Below, piece after piece: positions 9,638 to 17,758 of a DNA stretch of 64,000 nt. Both the position numbers and the translations under genes were made by a program. A model generated the notes under the pieces. That model was not told the DNA's origin. It did no database searches and saw only the letters and a program-made list of their open reading frames with translations. This stretch comes from Halomonas campaniensis. Its GTDB lineage: Bacteria; Pseudomonadota; Gammaproteobacteria; Pseudomonadales; Halomonadaceae. Numbering within the stretch: the stretch's first letter is position 1; each line of letters begins with the position of its first letter. The stretch is from positions 62,001-126,000 of the forward strand of contig NZ_JACHZF010000012.1 in NCBI RefSeq assembly GCF_014193375.1, written 5' to 3'.

Positions 9638-10672
9638 ATGCAGACCGATCCCGTAGTGACAAGCCCCGTTTCTGATGCGGCCCCGGCAAGGGCGTCGAGA
9701 CGGCTTCCCCTGGCTGCCCTGGCCGCCTCCTCCCTGCTGCCGCTGTCGATGCTGGTGGCGGCACCGGCCCTGGCCGACTGCCCCCGCGGCGACCTGGACG
9801 CCATCTTCTGCGACGAGGACGGCGACATGGTGGCCGACCTGCCCGCCGACGAGTCCCAGTGGGCCAACCCCGATACCCTGATCTTCGCCTACACCCCGGT
9901 GGAGGACCCGGCCATCTACTCGGATATCTGGCAGCCGTTCATCGACCACCTCGAGGAGGTGACCGAACGCAACGTGCGTTTCTTTGCCGTGCAGTCCAAC
10001 TCGGCCCAGGTCGAGGCCATGCGCAGCGGCCGCCTGCACATCGCCGGCTTCTCCACCGGTCCGACCCCCTTCGCGGTGAACCTGGCCGGCGCCGTCCCCT
10101 TCGCCCTGATGGGCTCCGACGACGGCCAGTTCGGCTACACCCTGCAGCTCTATACCCACGTCGACTCGGGGATCGACGATATCGAGGATCTCAAGGGCAA
10201 GCGGGTGGCCCACACCTCGCCGACCTCCAACTCCGGCAACCTGGCCCCGCGGGCGCTCTTCCCTGAACTCGGCATCGTCCCCGACGAGGACTACGAGGTG
10301 GTCTACTCCGGCAGCCACGACCAGTCGATGCTCGGCGTGGTGGCCCGCGACTATGACGCGGCCCCGGTGGCCTCCGAGGTGGTCGAGCGCATGGCCGCCC
10401 GTGGCCTCTACGACGAAGAGGACGTCAAGATCATCTTCGAGACCGACGCCTTCCCCACCACCTCCTACACCCACGCCCACAACCTGCATCCCGACCTGGT
10501 CGAGAAGATCAAGGAAGCCTTCTTCAGCTTCGACTTCGTCGGCACCGCGCTCGGCGACGAGTTCGAGGGGGTCGAGAAGTTCGTCCCGATCAACTACCAG
10601 CAGCACTGGCAGGTCATCCGCACCATCCAGGCGGCCAACGACGTCCGCTATACCCGCGAGAACCTGGAGTGA
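9638..10672 (+). CDS. phnD: PhnD-type phosphonate/phosphate/phosphite ABC transporter substrate-binding protein
   Basis: Periplasmic binding protein of the PhnD (type II) family, 344 residues. A long signal peptide ends near ALA-DC after a hydrophobic stretch (about 25-46). Family segments are FAYTPVEDPAIYSDIWQPF, VEAMRSGRLHIAGFSTGPT, KGKRVAHTSPTSNSGNLAPR and TDAFPTTSYTHAHNL. The STGPT and TSPTSNSG loops supply the anion-binding hydroxyls in this family. The start at 9638 has GAGAGG upstream; an earlier in-frame ATG at 9545 lies inside the promoter-proximal inverted repeat. Ligand (phosphonate, phosphite or phosphate) cannot be fixed from sequence. Confidence 0.88.
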   Translation: MQTDPVVTSPVSDAAPARASRRLPLAALAASSLLPLSMLVAAPALADCPRGDLDAIFCDEDGDMVADLPADESQWANPDTLIFAYTPVEDPAIYSDIWQPFIDHLEEVTERNVRFFAVQSNSAQVEAMRSGRLHIAGFSTGPTPFAVNLAGAVPFALMGSDDGQFGYTLQLYTHVDSGIDDIEDLKGKRVAHTSPTSNSGNLAPRALFPELGIVPDEDYEVVYSGSHDQSMLGVVARDYDAAPVASEVVERMAARGLYDEEDVKIIFETDAFPTTSYTHAHNLHPDLVEKIKEAFFSFDFVGTALGDEFEGVEKFVPINYQQHWQVIRTIQAANDVRYTRENLE

Positions 10673-10678
10673 GGCCCG

Positions 10679-10702
10679 GCGCCCCCGGCCAGCCGGGGGC
10701 GC
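10679..10702 (+). terminator. GC-rich hairpin between phnD and phnC
   Basis: An 11-bp perfect stem (GCGCCCCCGGC and its complement) with a CA loop follows phnD by a few bases and has no U-run. It probably stabilises the phnD transcript or attenuates the distal genes; similar hairpins follow urtA and tctC. Confidence 0.5.
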
Positions 10703-10735
10703 ACCGCCCGCCAACCCGATCCTCGAGGGGGATGC

Positions 10736-11554
10736 ATGCTGGAAATCTCGAAACTGGTGAAGCGCTACGGCCGTGACGAGCCGGTCCTCAAGGAGCTCGA
10801 CCTGACGGTGGAGGGCAGCAGCGTGGTCTCCATCGTCGGCGCGTCCGGGGCCGGCAAGAGCACCATGCTGCGCTGTATCAACCGCCTGGTGGAGCCCACC
10901 TCGGGATCGATCCGGCTCAACGGCACCGAACTGGTGGCGCTCAAGGGGGCGGCACTGCGCCGCGCCCGCCGCAAGATCGGCATGGTCTTCCAGGGCTTCA
11001 ATCTGATCGATCGCCTCACGGTGATGGAGAACGTACTGGCCGGCCGGCTCGGCTACGTGAACCTCTATCAGGCGATCTCGCGTCGCTACCCCCGCGAGGA
11101 CATCGAGCGGGCCTTCACGCTGATGGAGCGGGTCGGCATCGCCCACTATGCCAACAAGCGCGCCGACGCCCTCTCCGGGGGCGAGCGCCAGCGCGTCGGC
11201 GTGGTGAGGGCGCTGATGCAGGAGCCGGAGGTGCTGCTCGCCGACGAGCCCACCGCCTCCCTGGATCCGCGCACCTCCGAGCAGATCATGATCCTGCTGC
11301 AGAGCCTGGCCAGCGAGCTGTCGCTGCCGGTGCTGATCAACATCCACAACGTGGCCCAGGCCAGGACCTACACCGAGCGGATCGTCGGCCTGCGCCACGG
11401 CAAGATGATCTTCGACGGCGCCCCCGATGACTTCACCCGGGACGCCCTGGACGCCATCTACGGCGGCATCGAGTCGCCCGAGGAGGAGCCCGTGGCGCCG
11501 GCCAACCCACCCCCTGCCCAGCGCGATCGAGGCCTGCCCCATGACGCGACCTGA
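10736..11554 (+). CDS. phnC: Phosphonate-type ABC transporter ATP-binding protein
   Basis: Cytoplasmic ATPase of the importer, 272 residues. Walker A is GASGAGKST, the signature LSGGERQR, Walker B VLLADEPTASLD and the switch histidine is in NIHNV. The segment LAGRLGYVNLYQAI between Walker A and the signature is typical of PhnC. The C-terminus ends in a Pro/Glu-rich tail that overlaps the start of the first permease gene by 14 bases. Confidence 0.93.
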   Translation: MLEISKLVKRYGRDEPVLKELDLTVEGSSVVSIVGASGAGKSTMLRCINRLVEPTSGSIRLNGTELVALKGAALRRARRKIGMVFQGFNLIDRLTVMENVLAGRLGYVNLYQAISRRYPREDIERAFTLMERVGIAHYANKRADALSGGERQRVGVVRALMQEPEVLLADEPTASLDPRTSEQIMILLQSLASELSLPVLINIHNVAQARTYTERIVGLRHGKMIFDGAPDDFTRDALDAIYGGIESPEEEPVAPANPPPAQRDRGLPHDAT

Positions 11555-12353
11555 GCGCGGGGCCACCGCTCCCCGGACCTGGCGCAAGCCGCCCTTCATC
11601 GCCAACCCCTGGCTGCGCTACGGCGCCTGGCTGCTGCTGGCGGGCTACCTGGTGTGGGCCTTCGGCACCCTGCCCTTCAACTGGGAGCGCATCGGCGAGG
11701 GGCTGCCCCGGGCCGCGCGCATCTTCGGCGGCGGCTTCCCGCCCAGCTTCCAGCGGGCCGACCTGCTGCTGACCGGCTTCAAGGAGAGCTTCCAGATCGC
11801 CATCCTGGCGACCCTGCTCGGGGTGCTGCTGTCGATCCCCTTCGCGGTGATGGCGGCGAAGAACATCGTGCCCCGGCCGGTCTATCTGGTCGGCCGCGCG
11901 GTGATCATCGTCTCGCGCAGCTTCCACCCGGTGATCGTCGCCATCCTCTTCGTGGCCGCGGTGGGTTTCGGCCCCCTGGCGGGCATCCTCACCCTGACCG
12001 TCTACTCCATCGGCTTCGTCGGCAAGCTGCTCGCCGAGGAGATCGAGGAGATCGACTGGGGCCAGGTGGAGGCGATGCGCGCCACCGGCGCCGGCTACCT
12101 GGCGACGCTGTTCTACGCGGTCTTCCCGCAGATCCTGCCACGCCAGGTGGGGCTTTCCATGTACCAGCTGGACAGCAACCTGCGCGCCTCGGCGGTGGTG
12201 GGGATCGTCGGCGCCGGCGGCATCGGCGGGACCCTGATGAACGCCTTCGGCCGCTACGACTACGACTTCGCCTTCGCCATCCTGCTGATCATCATCGCGG
12301 TGATCCTGGTCAGCGAGGGCATCAGCGGCTGGGTAAGGAAGAAGATATGGTAG
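11541..12353 (+). CDS. phnE: Phosphonate-type ABC transporter permease, first copy
   Basis: Inner-membrane permease of 270 residues with about six hydrophobic segments. The EAA-loop region is EEIEEIDWGQVEAMRATGAGYLATLFYAVFPQ. The start MTRPERG is chosen because GAGG lies upstream and the 14-base overlap with phnC suits coupled translation; a longer frame back to 11427 lies wholly inside phnC and is not protein-like. It forms a heterodimer with the second PhnE encoded next. Confidence 0.9.
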   Translation: MTRPERGATAPRTWRKPPFIANPWLRYGAWLLLAGYLVWAFGTLPFNWERIGEGLPRAARIFGGGFPPSFQRADLLLTGFKESFQIAILATLLGVLLSIPFAVMAAKNIVPRPVYLVGRAVIIVSRSFHPVIVAILFVAAVGFGPLAGILTLTVYSIGFVGKLLAEEIEEIDWGQVEAMRATGAGYLATLFYAVFPQILPRQVGLSMYQLDSNLRASAVVGIVGAGGIGGTLMNAFGRYDYDFAFAILLIIIAVILVSEGISGWVRKKIW

Positions 12354-13156
12354 ATCACTCCCAGGCCCTGGCGGATCGCGTCTGGCGGCGCTACGACAGG
12401 AAGCAGCGCCTGACCCGCTATGCCGTCATGCTGGTGACCCTGATGGTGGTCGTCTGGGCCGTGCGCGACATCGACATCTTCTGGCCCTGGGTGTGGGACG
12501 CGCCCAACCAGATCTCCAGCCTCGGCGCGCGGATGTGGCCCCCGGACCCGAGCGGCCTCGGTCAGATCCTCGCCGCCATGGTCGAGACGGTGCACATCGC
12601 CACCCTGGCCACCCTGCTGACGATCCTCATCGCCCTGCCGGTCTCCTACATCGCCGCCCAGAACACCACGCCCAACCGCGCCTGCCTGTGGCTGGGGCGC
12701 TTCATCCTGGTGTCGAGCCGCTCGGTGAACACCATCATCTGGGCGCTGCTGTTCGTGGCGATCTTCGGCCCCGGGGTGCTGGCCGGAATTCTCGCGATCA
12801 TGTTCCGGTCGATCGGCTTCATCGGCAAGCTGATGGGCGAGGCGATCGAGGAGATCGACCGCCGCCCGGTGGAGGCCATGGAGGCCACCGGGGCCTCGAA
12901 GCTCAAGGTGATCGCCTATGCCGTGGTGCCCCAGGTGATGCCGGCGTTCTTCGCCATCGTGATCCTGCGCTGGGACATCAACATCCGCGAGTCCACGGTG
13001 CTGGGGCTGGTGGGTGCCGGCGGCATCGGGGTGATCCTGCAGGGGGCCATCGACACCTTCGCCTGGCCGACCGTGGCCACCATCCTGATCGCCATCATCG
13101 CCCTGGTGCTGATCGGCGAGGCGATCACCGGCCTGCTGCGCCGCAAGGTGATCTGA
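12347..13156 (+). CDS. phnE: Phosphonate-type ABC transporter permease, second copy
   Basis: Second permease of the importer, 269 residues, with its own EAA loop GEAIEEIDRRPVEAMEATGASKLKVIAYAVVPQ. It is related to the first permease but clearly diverged, as in other PhnE1/PhnE2 pairs. The ATG overlaps the stop codon of the preceding gene, with AAGGAAG upstream. No C-P lyase genes (phnG-M), phosphonatase or phosphite dehydrogenase follow, so the operon supplies transport only. Confidence 0.9.
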   Translation: MVDHSQALADRVWRRYDRKQRLTRYAVMLVTLMVVVWAVRDIDIFWPWVWDAPNQISSLGARMWPPDPSGLGQILAAMVETVHIATLATLLTILIALPVSYIAAQNTTPNRACLWLGRFILVSSRSVNTIIWALLFVAIFGPGVLAGILAIMFRSIGFIGKLMGEAIEEIDRRPVEAMEATGASKLKVIAYAVVPQVMPAFFAIVILRWDINIRESTVLGLVGAGGIGVILQGAIDTFAWPTVATILIAIIALVLIGEAITGLLRRKVI

Positions 13157-13227
13157 GGCTTCATTACCGGTGGGCGCAGGCGTAGGCTGGAGCCTCTACG
13201 TCACCGCGACCACCGGGAGGCCATCCC

Positions 13228-14292
13228 TTGCTCTCCATCCTGCCGGCCATGCTCGCCATCGCACTGCTGGCGGCCACCCTGATCGCCCGCTCGCCGCTCA
13301 CCTGGTGGTGGATACGCGCCTGCGAGTTCCCGCGCCTGCAGATTGCCGCGCTGGCGGTGCTGACCGCCCTGCTGGCCCTGGCGGCCGAGCCGCCCTGGTC
13401 GTGGCTGGCCCTGGCGGCGAGCCTCGCCACCCTGGGCCTCCAGGCGGCCCGCATCCTGCCCTGGACCCCGCTGTGGCCGGTGCAGGTGCAGCGTGCCGAA
13501 CCGGGACAGGAGCCGCGCTGTGTGACGCTGCTGATCGCCAATGTGCTGACCACGAACCGCAATGCCGAGACGCTCATCCGGCTGATCCATGAGCATCGAC
13601 CGGATCTGGTGCTGACCCTGGAGTCCGACGCCTGGTGGCAGGCCCGGCTCGATGCGGCCCTGGGGGATGGCTGGCCCCACGCGGTGCGAGTCCCGCTGGA
13701 CAACCTCTACGGCATGCACCTCTACGCCCGGCGGAGGCTGGTCGACCCCGAGGTGAGGTGGCTGATCCAGGAGGATATTCCCTCGATCCACACCGGCATC
13801 ACGCTGCCCAGCGGCGACGTGATACGCCTGCATGCCCTGCACCCTCGCCCGCCGGCCCCCAACGAAAGCGAGGAGTCGCTGTGGCGCGATGCCGAGCTCC
13901 TGCTGGTGGGCCGGGCGATCCACGAGGACCCGGTCCCGACGCTGGTGGCCGGTGACCTGAACGATGTGGCCTGGTCACGCACCACCCGGCTCTTCTGCCG
14001 GGTCAGCGGCATGCTCGACCCGCGCCGCGGGCGCGGCATGTTCAGCACCTTCCACGCCGACTATCCGCTGCTGCGCTGGCCCCTGGACCACGTCTTCAGC
14101 AGCGAGCACTTCACCCTGGCCCGCCTGCGACGCCTGCCGCACATCGGCTCCGACCACTTCCCGATGCTGGTCACGCTCTGCTACCGGCCCTCCCGCGCCG
14201 ACGAGCACGAGACGCCCGAGGCCGACCGGGAGGAGCGCCGCGACGCCCGGGAGACCATCGCCGAAGGCAGGGAGCGGGACCAGGCGGGCTGA
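13228..14292 (+). CDS. Endonuclease/exonuclease/phosphatase-fold membrane protein
   Basis: 354 residues. The first ~90 residues hold three hydrophobic segments, and a soluble EEP-fold domain follows. EEP catalytic elements are LLIANVLTTNRN near 100, DLVLTLESDAWW (metal-binding Glu), VAGDLNDVAWS (the GDxN pair) and the terminal GSDHFPM (catalytic SDH). The substrate could be a nucleic acid, a phospholipid or another phosphodiester and cannot be told. Translation appears to start at TTG: GGGAGG lies seven bases upstream and no ATG fits. The C-terminal 35 residues are charged and low complexity. It lies 71 bp after the phn permeases and may share their transcript. Confidence 0.82.
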   Translation: MLSILPAMLAIALLAATLIARSPLTWWWIRACEFPRLQIAALAVLTALLALAAEPPWSWLALAASLATLGLQAARILPWTPLWPVQVQRAEPGQEPRCVTLLIANVLTTNRNAETLIRLIHEHRPDLVLTLESDAWWQARLDAALGDGWPHAVRVPLDNLYGMHLYARRRLVDPEVRWLIQEDIPSIHTGITLPSGDVIRLHALHPRPPAPNESEESLWRDAELLLVGRAIHEDPVPTLVAGDLNDVAWSRTTRLFCRVSGMLDPRRGRGMFSTFHADYPLLRWPLDHVFSSEHFTLARLRRLPHIGSDHFPMLVTLCYRPSRADEHETPEADREERRDARETIAEGRERDQAG

Positions 14293-14295
14293 ACG

Positions 14296-15675
14296 TTACC
14301 CCGGGATCCCGCCCCGGGTCAGCGCCGCCGGGTCCAGCAGCCGTTCGAGCTCCGCCCGGGAGAGGTCGGTCTCCTCCTCGGCCACGTCGATGATCGGCTG
14401 CCCCGCCTGGTAGGCCCGCTTGGCGATGGCCGCCGCGGCGTCGTAGCCGATCACCGAGTTGAGCGCGGTGACCAGGATGGGGTTGCGCGACAGCGGCCCC
14501 TGCAGCTGCTCCTCGCGCACCCGGAAGGTGGCGATGGCCCGGTCGGCCAGCAGCCGGGAGGTCGTGGTCATCAGGCCGATGGCGGTGAGCAGGTTGTGGG
14601 CCACCAGCGGTAGCATGACGTTGAGCTGGAAGTTGCCGCTCTGCCCCGCCACCGTGACCGCCGCGTCGAGGCCGATCACCTGGGCGGCGGCCTGGGCGGC
14701 GGATTCGGGAATCACCGGGTTGACCTTGCCCGGCATGATCGAGCTGCCCGGCTGCAGCGCCTCGAGCTCGATCTCGCCCAGCCCGGCCAGGGGGCCGGAA
14801 TTCATCCAGCGCAGGTCGTTGGCGATCTTCATCACCACGCAGGCCAGCCCCCTGAGCTGCCCGGAGAGCTCCACGGCGGCGTCCTGGGAGGCCAGGCCGG
14901 CGAAGAAGCTGTCGTTGGGCGCGAGCGCCAGGCCGGTCTGGGCGGCAAGGTCGGCCGCCATGCGCGCGGCGAATTCGGGGTGGGCGTTGATGCCGGTGCC
15001 CACCGCCGTGCCGCCCTGGGCCAGGCGGCAGAGGCGCACCAGGGCACTGTCCAGGCGCTCGATGGCCTGGCCCACCTGGCTCGACCAGCCCCCCAGCTCC
15101 TGGCTCATGCGCAGCGGCATGGCATCCATCAGGTGGGTACGCCCGGTCTTCACCACGCCGTCGAGCTCGGCGGCCCGCGCGTCGATGGTCTCGCGAAGGT
15201 GGAGCAGCGCCGGACGCAGCCGGCCGGTCACCTCCAGCGCCGCCGACAGGTGGATCGCGGTGGGAATCACGTCGTTGCTGGACTGCCCCATGTTGACGTG
15301 GTCGTTGGGCCCCACCGCCACGCCCCGGCGGCTGGCCAGGTTGGCCAGCACCTCGTTGACGTTCATGTTGCTCGAGGTGCCGGAGCCGGTCTGGAAGACA
15401 TCCACCGGGAACTGGTCGTCGTGGTGGCCGTCGATGACCGCCTGCGCCGCCGCCACGATCGCCTCGGCCCGCTCGCCATCGAGCAGGCCAAGGTCGCGGT
15501 TGACCCGGGCCGCGGCCAGCTTGATCCGCGCGATGGCGTGGATGAAGGGCAGCGGCATCGCCTGGCCCGAGACCGGGAAGTTGTTGACGGCACGCTGGGT
15601 CTGGGCCCCGTAGAGGGCCTCGGCCGGCACCTCCAGCTCGCCCATGCTGTCGCGTTCGATGCGTTTGTCGCTCAT
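14296..15675 (-). CDS. fumC: Class II fumarate hydratase
   Basis: Oxygen-stable fumarase of the TCA cycle, 459 residues, converting fumarate to malate as a homotetramer. The family signature GSSIMPGKVNPVIPE is present, together with SGTSSNMNVNEV, MGQSSNDVIPTA and GRTHLMDAMP. The start MSDKRIERDSMG is used because GAGGAG lies seven bases upstream; a frame extending to 15711 adds 12 residues without family similarity. It converges with the EEP gene with only three bases between stops. Confidence 0.97.
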   Translation of the reverse strand: MSDKRIERDSMGELEVPAEALYGAQTQRAVNNFPVSGQAMPLPFIHAIARIKLAAARVNRDLGLLDGERAEAIVAAAQAVIDGHHDDQFPVDVFQTGSGTSSNMNVNEVLANLASRRGVAVGPNDHVNMGQSSNDVIPTAIHLSAALEVTGRLRPALLHLRETIDARAAELDGVVKTGRTHLMDAMPLRMSQELGGWSSQVGQAIERLDSALVRLCRLAQGGTAVGTGINAHPEFAARMAADLAAQTGLALAPNDSFFAGLASQDAAVELSGQLRGLACVVMKIANDLRWMNSGPLAGLGEIELEALQPGSSIMPGKVNPVIPESAAQAAAQVIGLDAAVTVAGQSGNFQLNVMLPLVAHNLLTAIGLMTTTSRLLADRAIATFRVREEQLQGPLSRNPILVTALNSVIGYDAAAAIAKRAYQAGQPIIDVAEEETDLSRAELERLLDPAALTRGGIPG

Positions 15676-15859
15676 GGTCGGCTCCTCGTCGGCCGTGTCG
15701 GAAGGGTTCACGCGTCACTGCCCTCACCATGGTGGCGCCACGGCGACTCTGCAAGCCTGCGCCTGCTCCCCATGCCGCACGCCCCGCACCGCACCCGCTC
15801 GGATATCAACGGCCGGGAGGCCGGCCTCCGACCGCCGAGAAAAATGGCACGACTGCATG

Positions 15860-15897
15860 TTGCACTGCACAAAGTGCTCTGCTATTGTGCATTGCAA
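15860..15897 (+). promoter_or_regulatory. Phasin promoter with overlapping inverted-repeat operator
   Basis: A -35 TTGCAC (15860-15865) and -10 TATTGT (15883-15888) are 17 bases apart. Two arms of an inverted repeat, TTGCACTGCACAA (15860-15872) and TTGTGCATTGCAA (15885-15897), differ by one base and cover the -35 and the -10/start. TGCA-rich sites of this kind are bound by the PhaR repressor in other PHA producers, so PhaR control is a reasonable inference. Confidence 0.65.
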
Positions 15898-15947
15898 CAG
15901 GGCAGGCTTCCTGCTCCTCAACACCAGATGAACCAGGAGGTTCCACC

Positions 15948-16334
15948 ATGATGAACGCCTTCAACTTCGACACCAAGCAGTTCGACACCAAGCAGTTCGA
16001 GTCCATCTTCTTCGGCCCGGCTCGTGCCTACGCTTCCCTGTCCGTGGACTACGCCGAGAAGCTGGCCCACGCCCAGCTCGACGCCACCAAGGCCTACACC
16101 GATACCGGCCTGGCCCAGCTGCGCACCCTGATGAACGTCAAGGATGCCGAAGGCCTGAAGAGCTACATGGAAGGCCAGCAGAAGGTCGCCAAGGACCTGG
16201 CCGAGCGCCTGAAGGGCGACGCCGAGAAGGTCGTGGCCCTGCAGCAGGACTTCGTCCAGCAGAGCCAGAAGCTGACCGAAGAGAACGTCAAGCAGGCCCA
16301 GGCGACTGCCACCAAGGCTACCGCCCAGCAGTAA
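15948..16334 (+). CDS. phaP: Phasin (polyhydroxyalkanoate granule protein)
   Basis: A 128-residue, mostly helical amphipathic protein of the phasin_2 family, which coats PHA storage granules and controls their size and number. It has the typical features: FGPARAYASLSVDYAEKLAHAQLDATKAYTDTGLAQLRTL, no cysteine, and an Ala/Gln/Lys-rich tail. AGGAGG lies seven bases before the ATG. The N-terminus carries a short internal duplication (FDTKQFDTKQF). Codon choice is highly biased, suggesting strong expression. No phaC synthase gene is in the window. Confidence 0.9.
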   Translation: MMNAFNFDTKQFDTKQFESIFFGPARAYASLSVDYAEKLAHAQLDATKAYTDTGLAQLRTLMNVKDAEGLKSYMEGQQKVAKDLAERLKGDAEKVVALQQDFVQQSQKLTEENVKQAQATATKATAQQ

Positions 16335-16376
16335 GCCCCCGCGCCGCCGGCACCCGCCGGCGACCGGAGCCTGAAC

Positions 16377-16404
16377 GAAGCCGCCGACGCCTGTCGGCGG
16401 CTTC
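16377..16404 (+). terminator. Hairpin after the phasin gene
   Basis: GAAGCCGCCGAC and GTCGGCGGCTTC form a perfect 12-bp stem with a GCCT loop, 43 bases after the phasin stop. Only scattered T residues follow. It is the likely terminator. Confidence 0.65.
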
Positions 16405-16495
16405 GTCGTGTCAGGATGCCGGGTTTCACGCCGCGCGGTTTGCGTTACTCTTCCCCTGGCACAGGGCGCCGACGATTCCCACAGGGAGTGATGCG

Positions 16496-17050
16496 ATGAA
16501 ACGCTGGATGATGATGGTGCTTCCGGGACTGCTGCTGGCCGGCTGCGAGATCATGCCGCCCGCCCCCGCCCCGGGCGAGCGCATCGAGGTGATCGACCGC
16601 GAGGTCACGCCAGGGGTCGAGAGAGAGGCCGAGCGGGTCGAGGAGGCCCCGGCCCCGGGGCGGGTCGCCCGGCAGGTCGCCTTTCCCGAGGCCGAGTACG
16701 CCGCCCTGGAGACGTCGGGCAGCGCCGTGATCAGCGGCCAGCTGACCATCGGCGGGCGCCCGGTGCCCAACGCCGGCGTCTCGGCCGCGCCGGTGACCAC
16801 CTACTCCGCCGAGGCCGCGGAGCAGGCCCTGGCCGGCCGCGCGGTGGAGCCGGCCGACCCGCGAGCCCGCAGGTACACCCATACCACGCGCACCGACGGC
16901 AACGGGCGCTTTCGCCTGAGCGGCCTGCCCGCCGGCCACTTCTATGTCTCGGGCAGCGGCCCCGACCCGCGCACCGGCAATGTCCGGGTGGTCATCCGCC
17001 AGGTCATCCTGGGAAACGGCCAGCAGCTCGGCGTCGACCTGAGCCGCTGA
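16496..17050 (+). CDS. Putative lipoprotein with a carboxypeptidase-regulatory-like beta domain
   Basis: 184 residues. The N-terminus has a lipoprotein signal with lipobox LLAGC (Cys17). A charged linker rich in Glu/Val/Arg follows (about 25-60). The C-terminal half contains AVISGQLTIGGRPVPNAGVSAAPVTTYS and DGNGRFRLSGLPAGHFYVSG, the pattern of the transthyretin-like CarboxypepD_reg/DUF4198-type beta sandwich. It should sit in the outer or inner membrane facing the periplasm. Function is unknown. It stands alone on the plus strand, convergent with hda. Confidence 0.72.
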   Translation: MKRWMMMVLPGLLLAGCEIMPPAPAPGERIEVIDREVTPGVEREAERVEEAPAPGRVARQVAFPEAEYAALETSGSAVISGQLTIGGRPVPNAGVSAAPVTTYSAEAAEQALAGRAVEPADPRARRYTHTTRTDGNGRFRLSGLPAGHFYVSGSGPDPRTGNVRVVIRQVILGNGQQLGVDLSR

Positions 17051-17056
17051 GGCTCC

Positions 17057-17758
17057 CTACCACCCCAGCGCCTGCTTGACGAAGGGAATGGTCAGCCGGC
17101 GCTGGGCCGACAGCGAGGCGCGGTCCAGGGCCTCGAGGACATCGAACAGCTCCTCCAGGCGCCGCGGGCCGCGGTGGAGGATATAGCGTGCCACCTCGTC
17201 GGCGAGCAGCATGCCCCTGACCCGGGCGCGCAGCTGCAGGGCGGCCAGCCGACCGGCATCGTCGAGCCCCTGCACGTGGAAGGTCACCCCCCAGCTCAGC
17301 CGCGAGGCCAGGTCGGGCAGCTTCACCGGCAGCTGGCGGGGCGGCGCCTCGGCGGCCACCAGCAGCCGCTTGCCGGCATCCCGCAGGCGGTTGAAGGCGT
17401 GGAACAGCGCCTCTTCCCAGCGCTTGCGCCCCACTACCCGCTCCAGGTCATCGATGGCCACCAGGTCGAGCCGCTCGATCTCCTCGAGCATCAGCGGCGG
17501 GAAGTGGCCCAGCTCCTCCAGGGGCAGGTAGAGGCTGCGCAGGTCACGGTCCGAGGCGGCATGGCAGGCCGCCTGCAGCAGGTGGCTGCGGCCGACCCCG
17601 GGCCTGCCCCAGAGGTAGAGGAAGGGCTCCCCCTGGTCGTCGAACTGGTGGACCAGGCGGTCGACCAGGCTGGCGTTGGGCCCGGGCAGGAAATTGACGA
17701 AGGTGGCGTCGTCGCGCAGCCCCACGCCCAGCGGCAGCTGCGCCGGCGTGCGGCTCAT
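17057..17758 (-). CDS. hda: DnaA regulatory inactivator Hda
   Basis: Binds the sliding clamp and stimulates ATP hydrolysis by DnaA, preventing re-initiation of replication. At 233 residues it has the normal length. The clamp-binding peptide QLPLGV lies at the N-terminus. The AAA+ elements are GRPGVGRSH (Walker A with Arg for Lys, normal for Hda), VAIDDLERV (Walker B) and DLASRLSWG (arginine-finger region). Its ATG overlaps the TGA of the upstream permease gene, so the two are translated together, as in other gammaproteobacteria. Confidence 0.95.
   Translation of the reverse strand: MSRTPAQLPLGVGLRDDATFVNFLPGPNASLVDRLVHQFDDQGEPFLYLWGRPGVGRSHLLQAACHAASDRDLRSLYLPLEELGHFPPLMLEEIERLDLVAIDDLERVVGRKRWEEALFHAFNRLRDAGKRLLVAAEAPPRQLPVKLPDLASRLSWGVTFHVQGLDDAGRLAALQLRARVRGMLLADEVARYILHRGPRRLEELFDVLEALDRASLSAQRRLTIPFVKQALGW

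Noticed and set aside
9374-11605. A 743-codon minus-strand open frame over glpD end, phnD and phnC
   Set aside because: Its product has no family resemblance and mirrors the codon bias of the real genes on the other strand.
17057-17758. Arg for Lys in the Hda Walker A motif as a defect
   Set aside because: The same substitution is usual in functional Hda proteins, so it is not evidence of decay.
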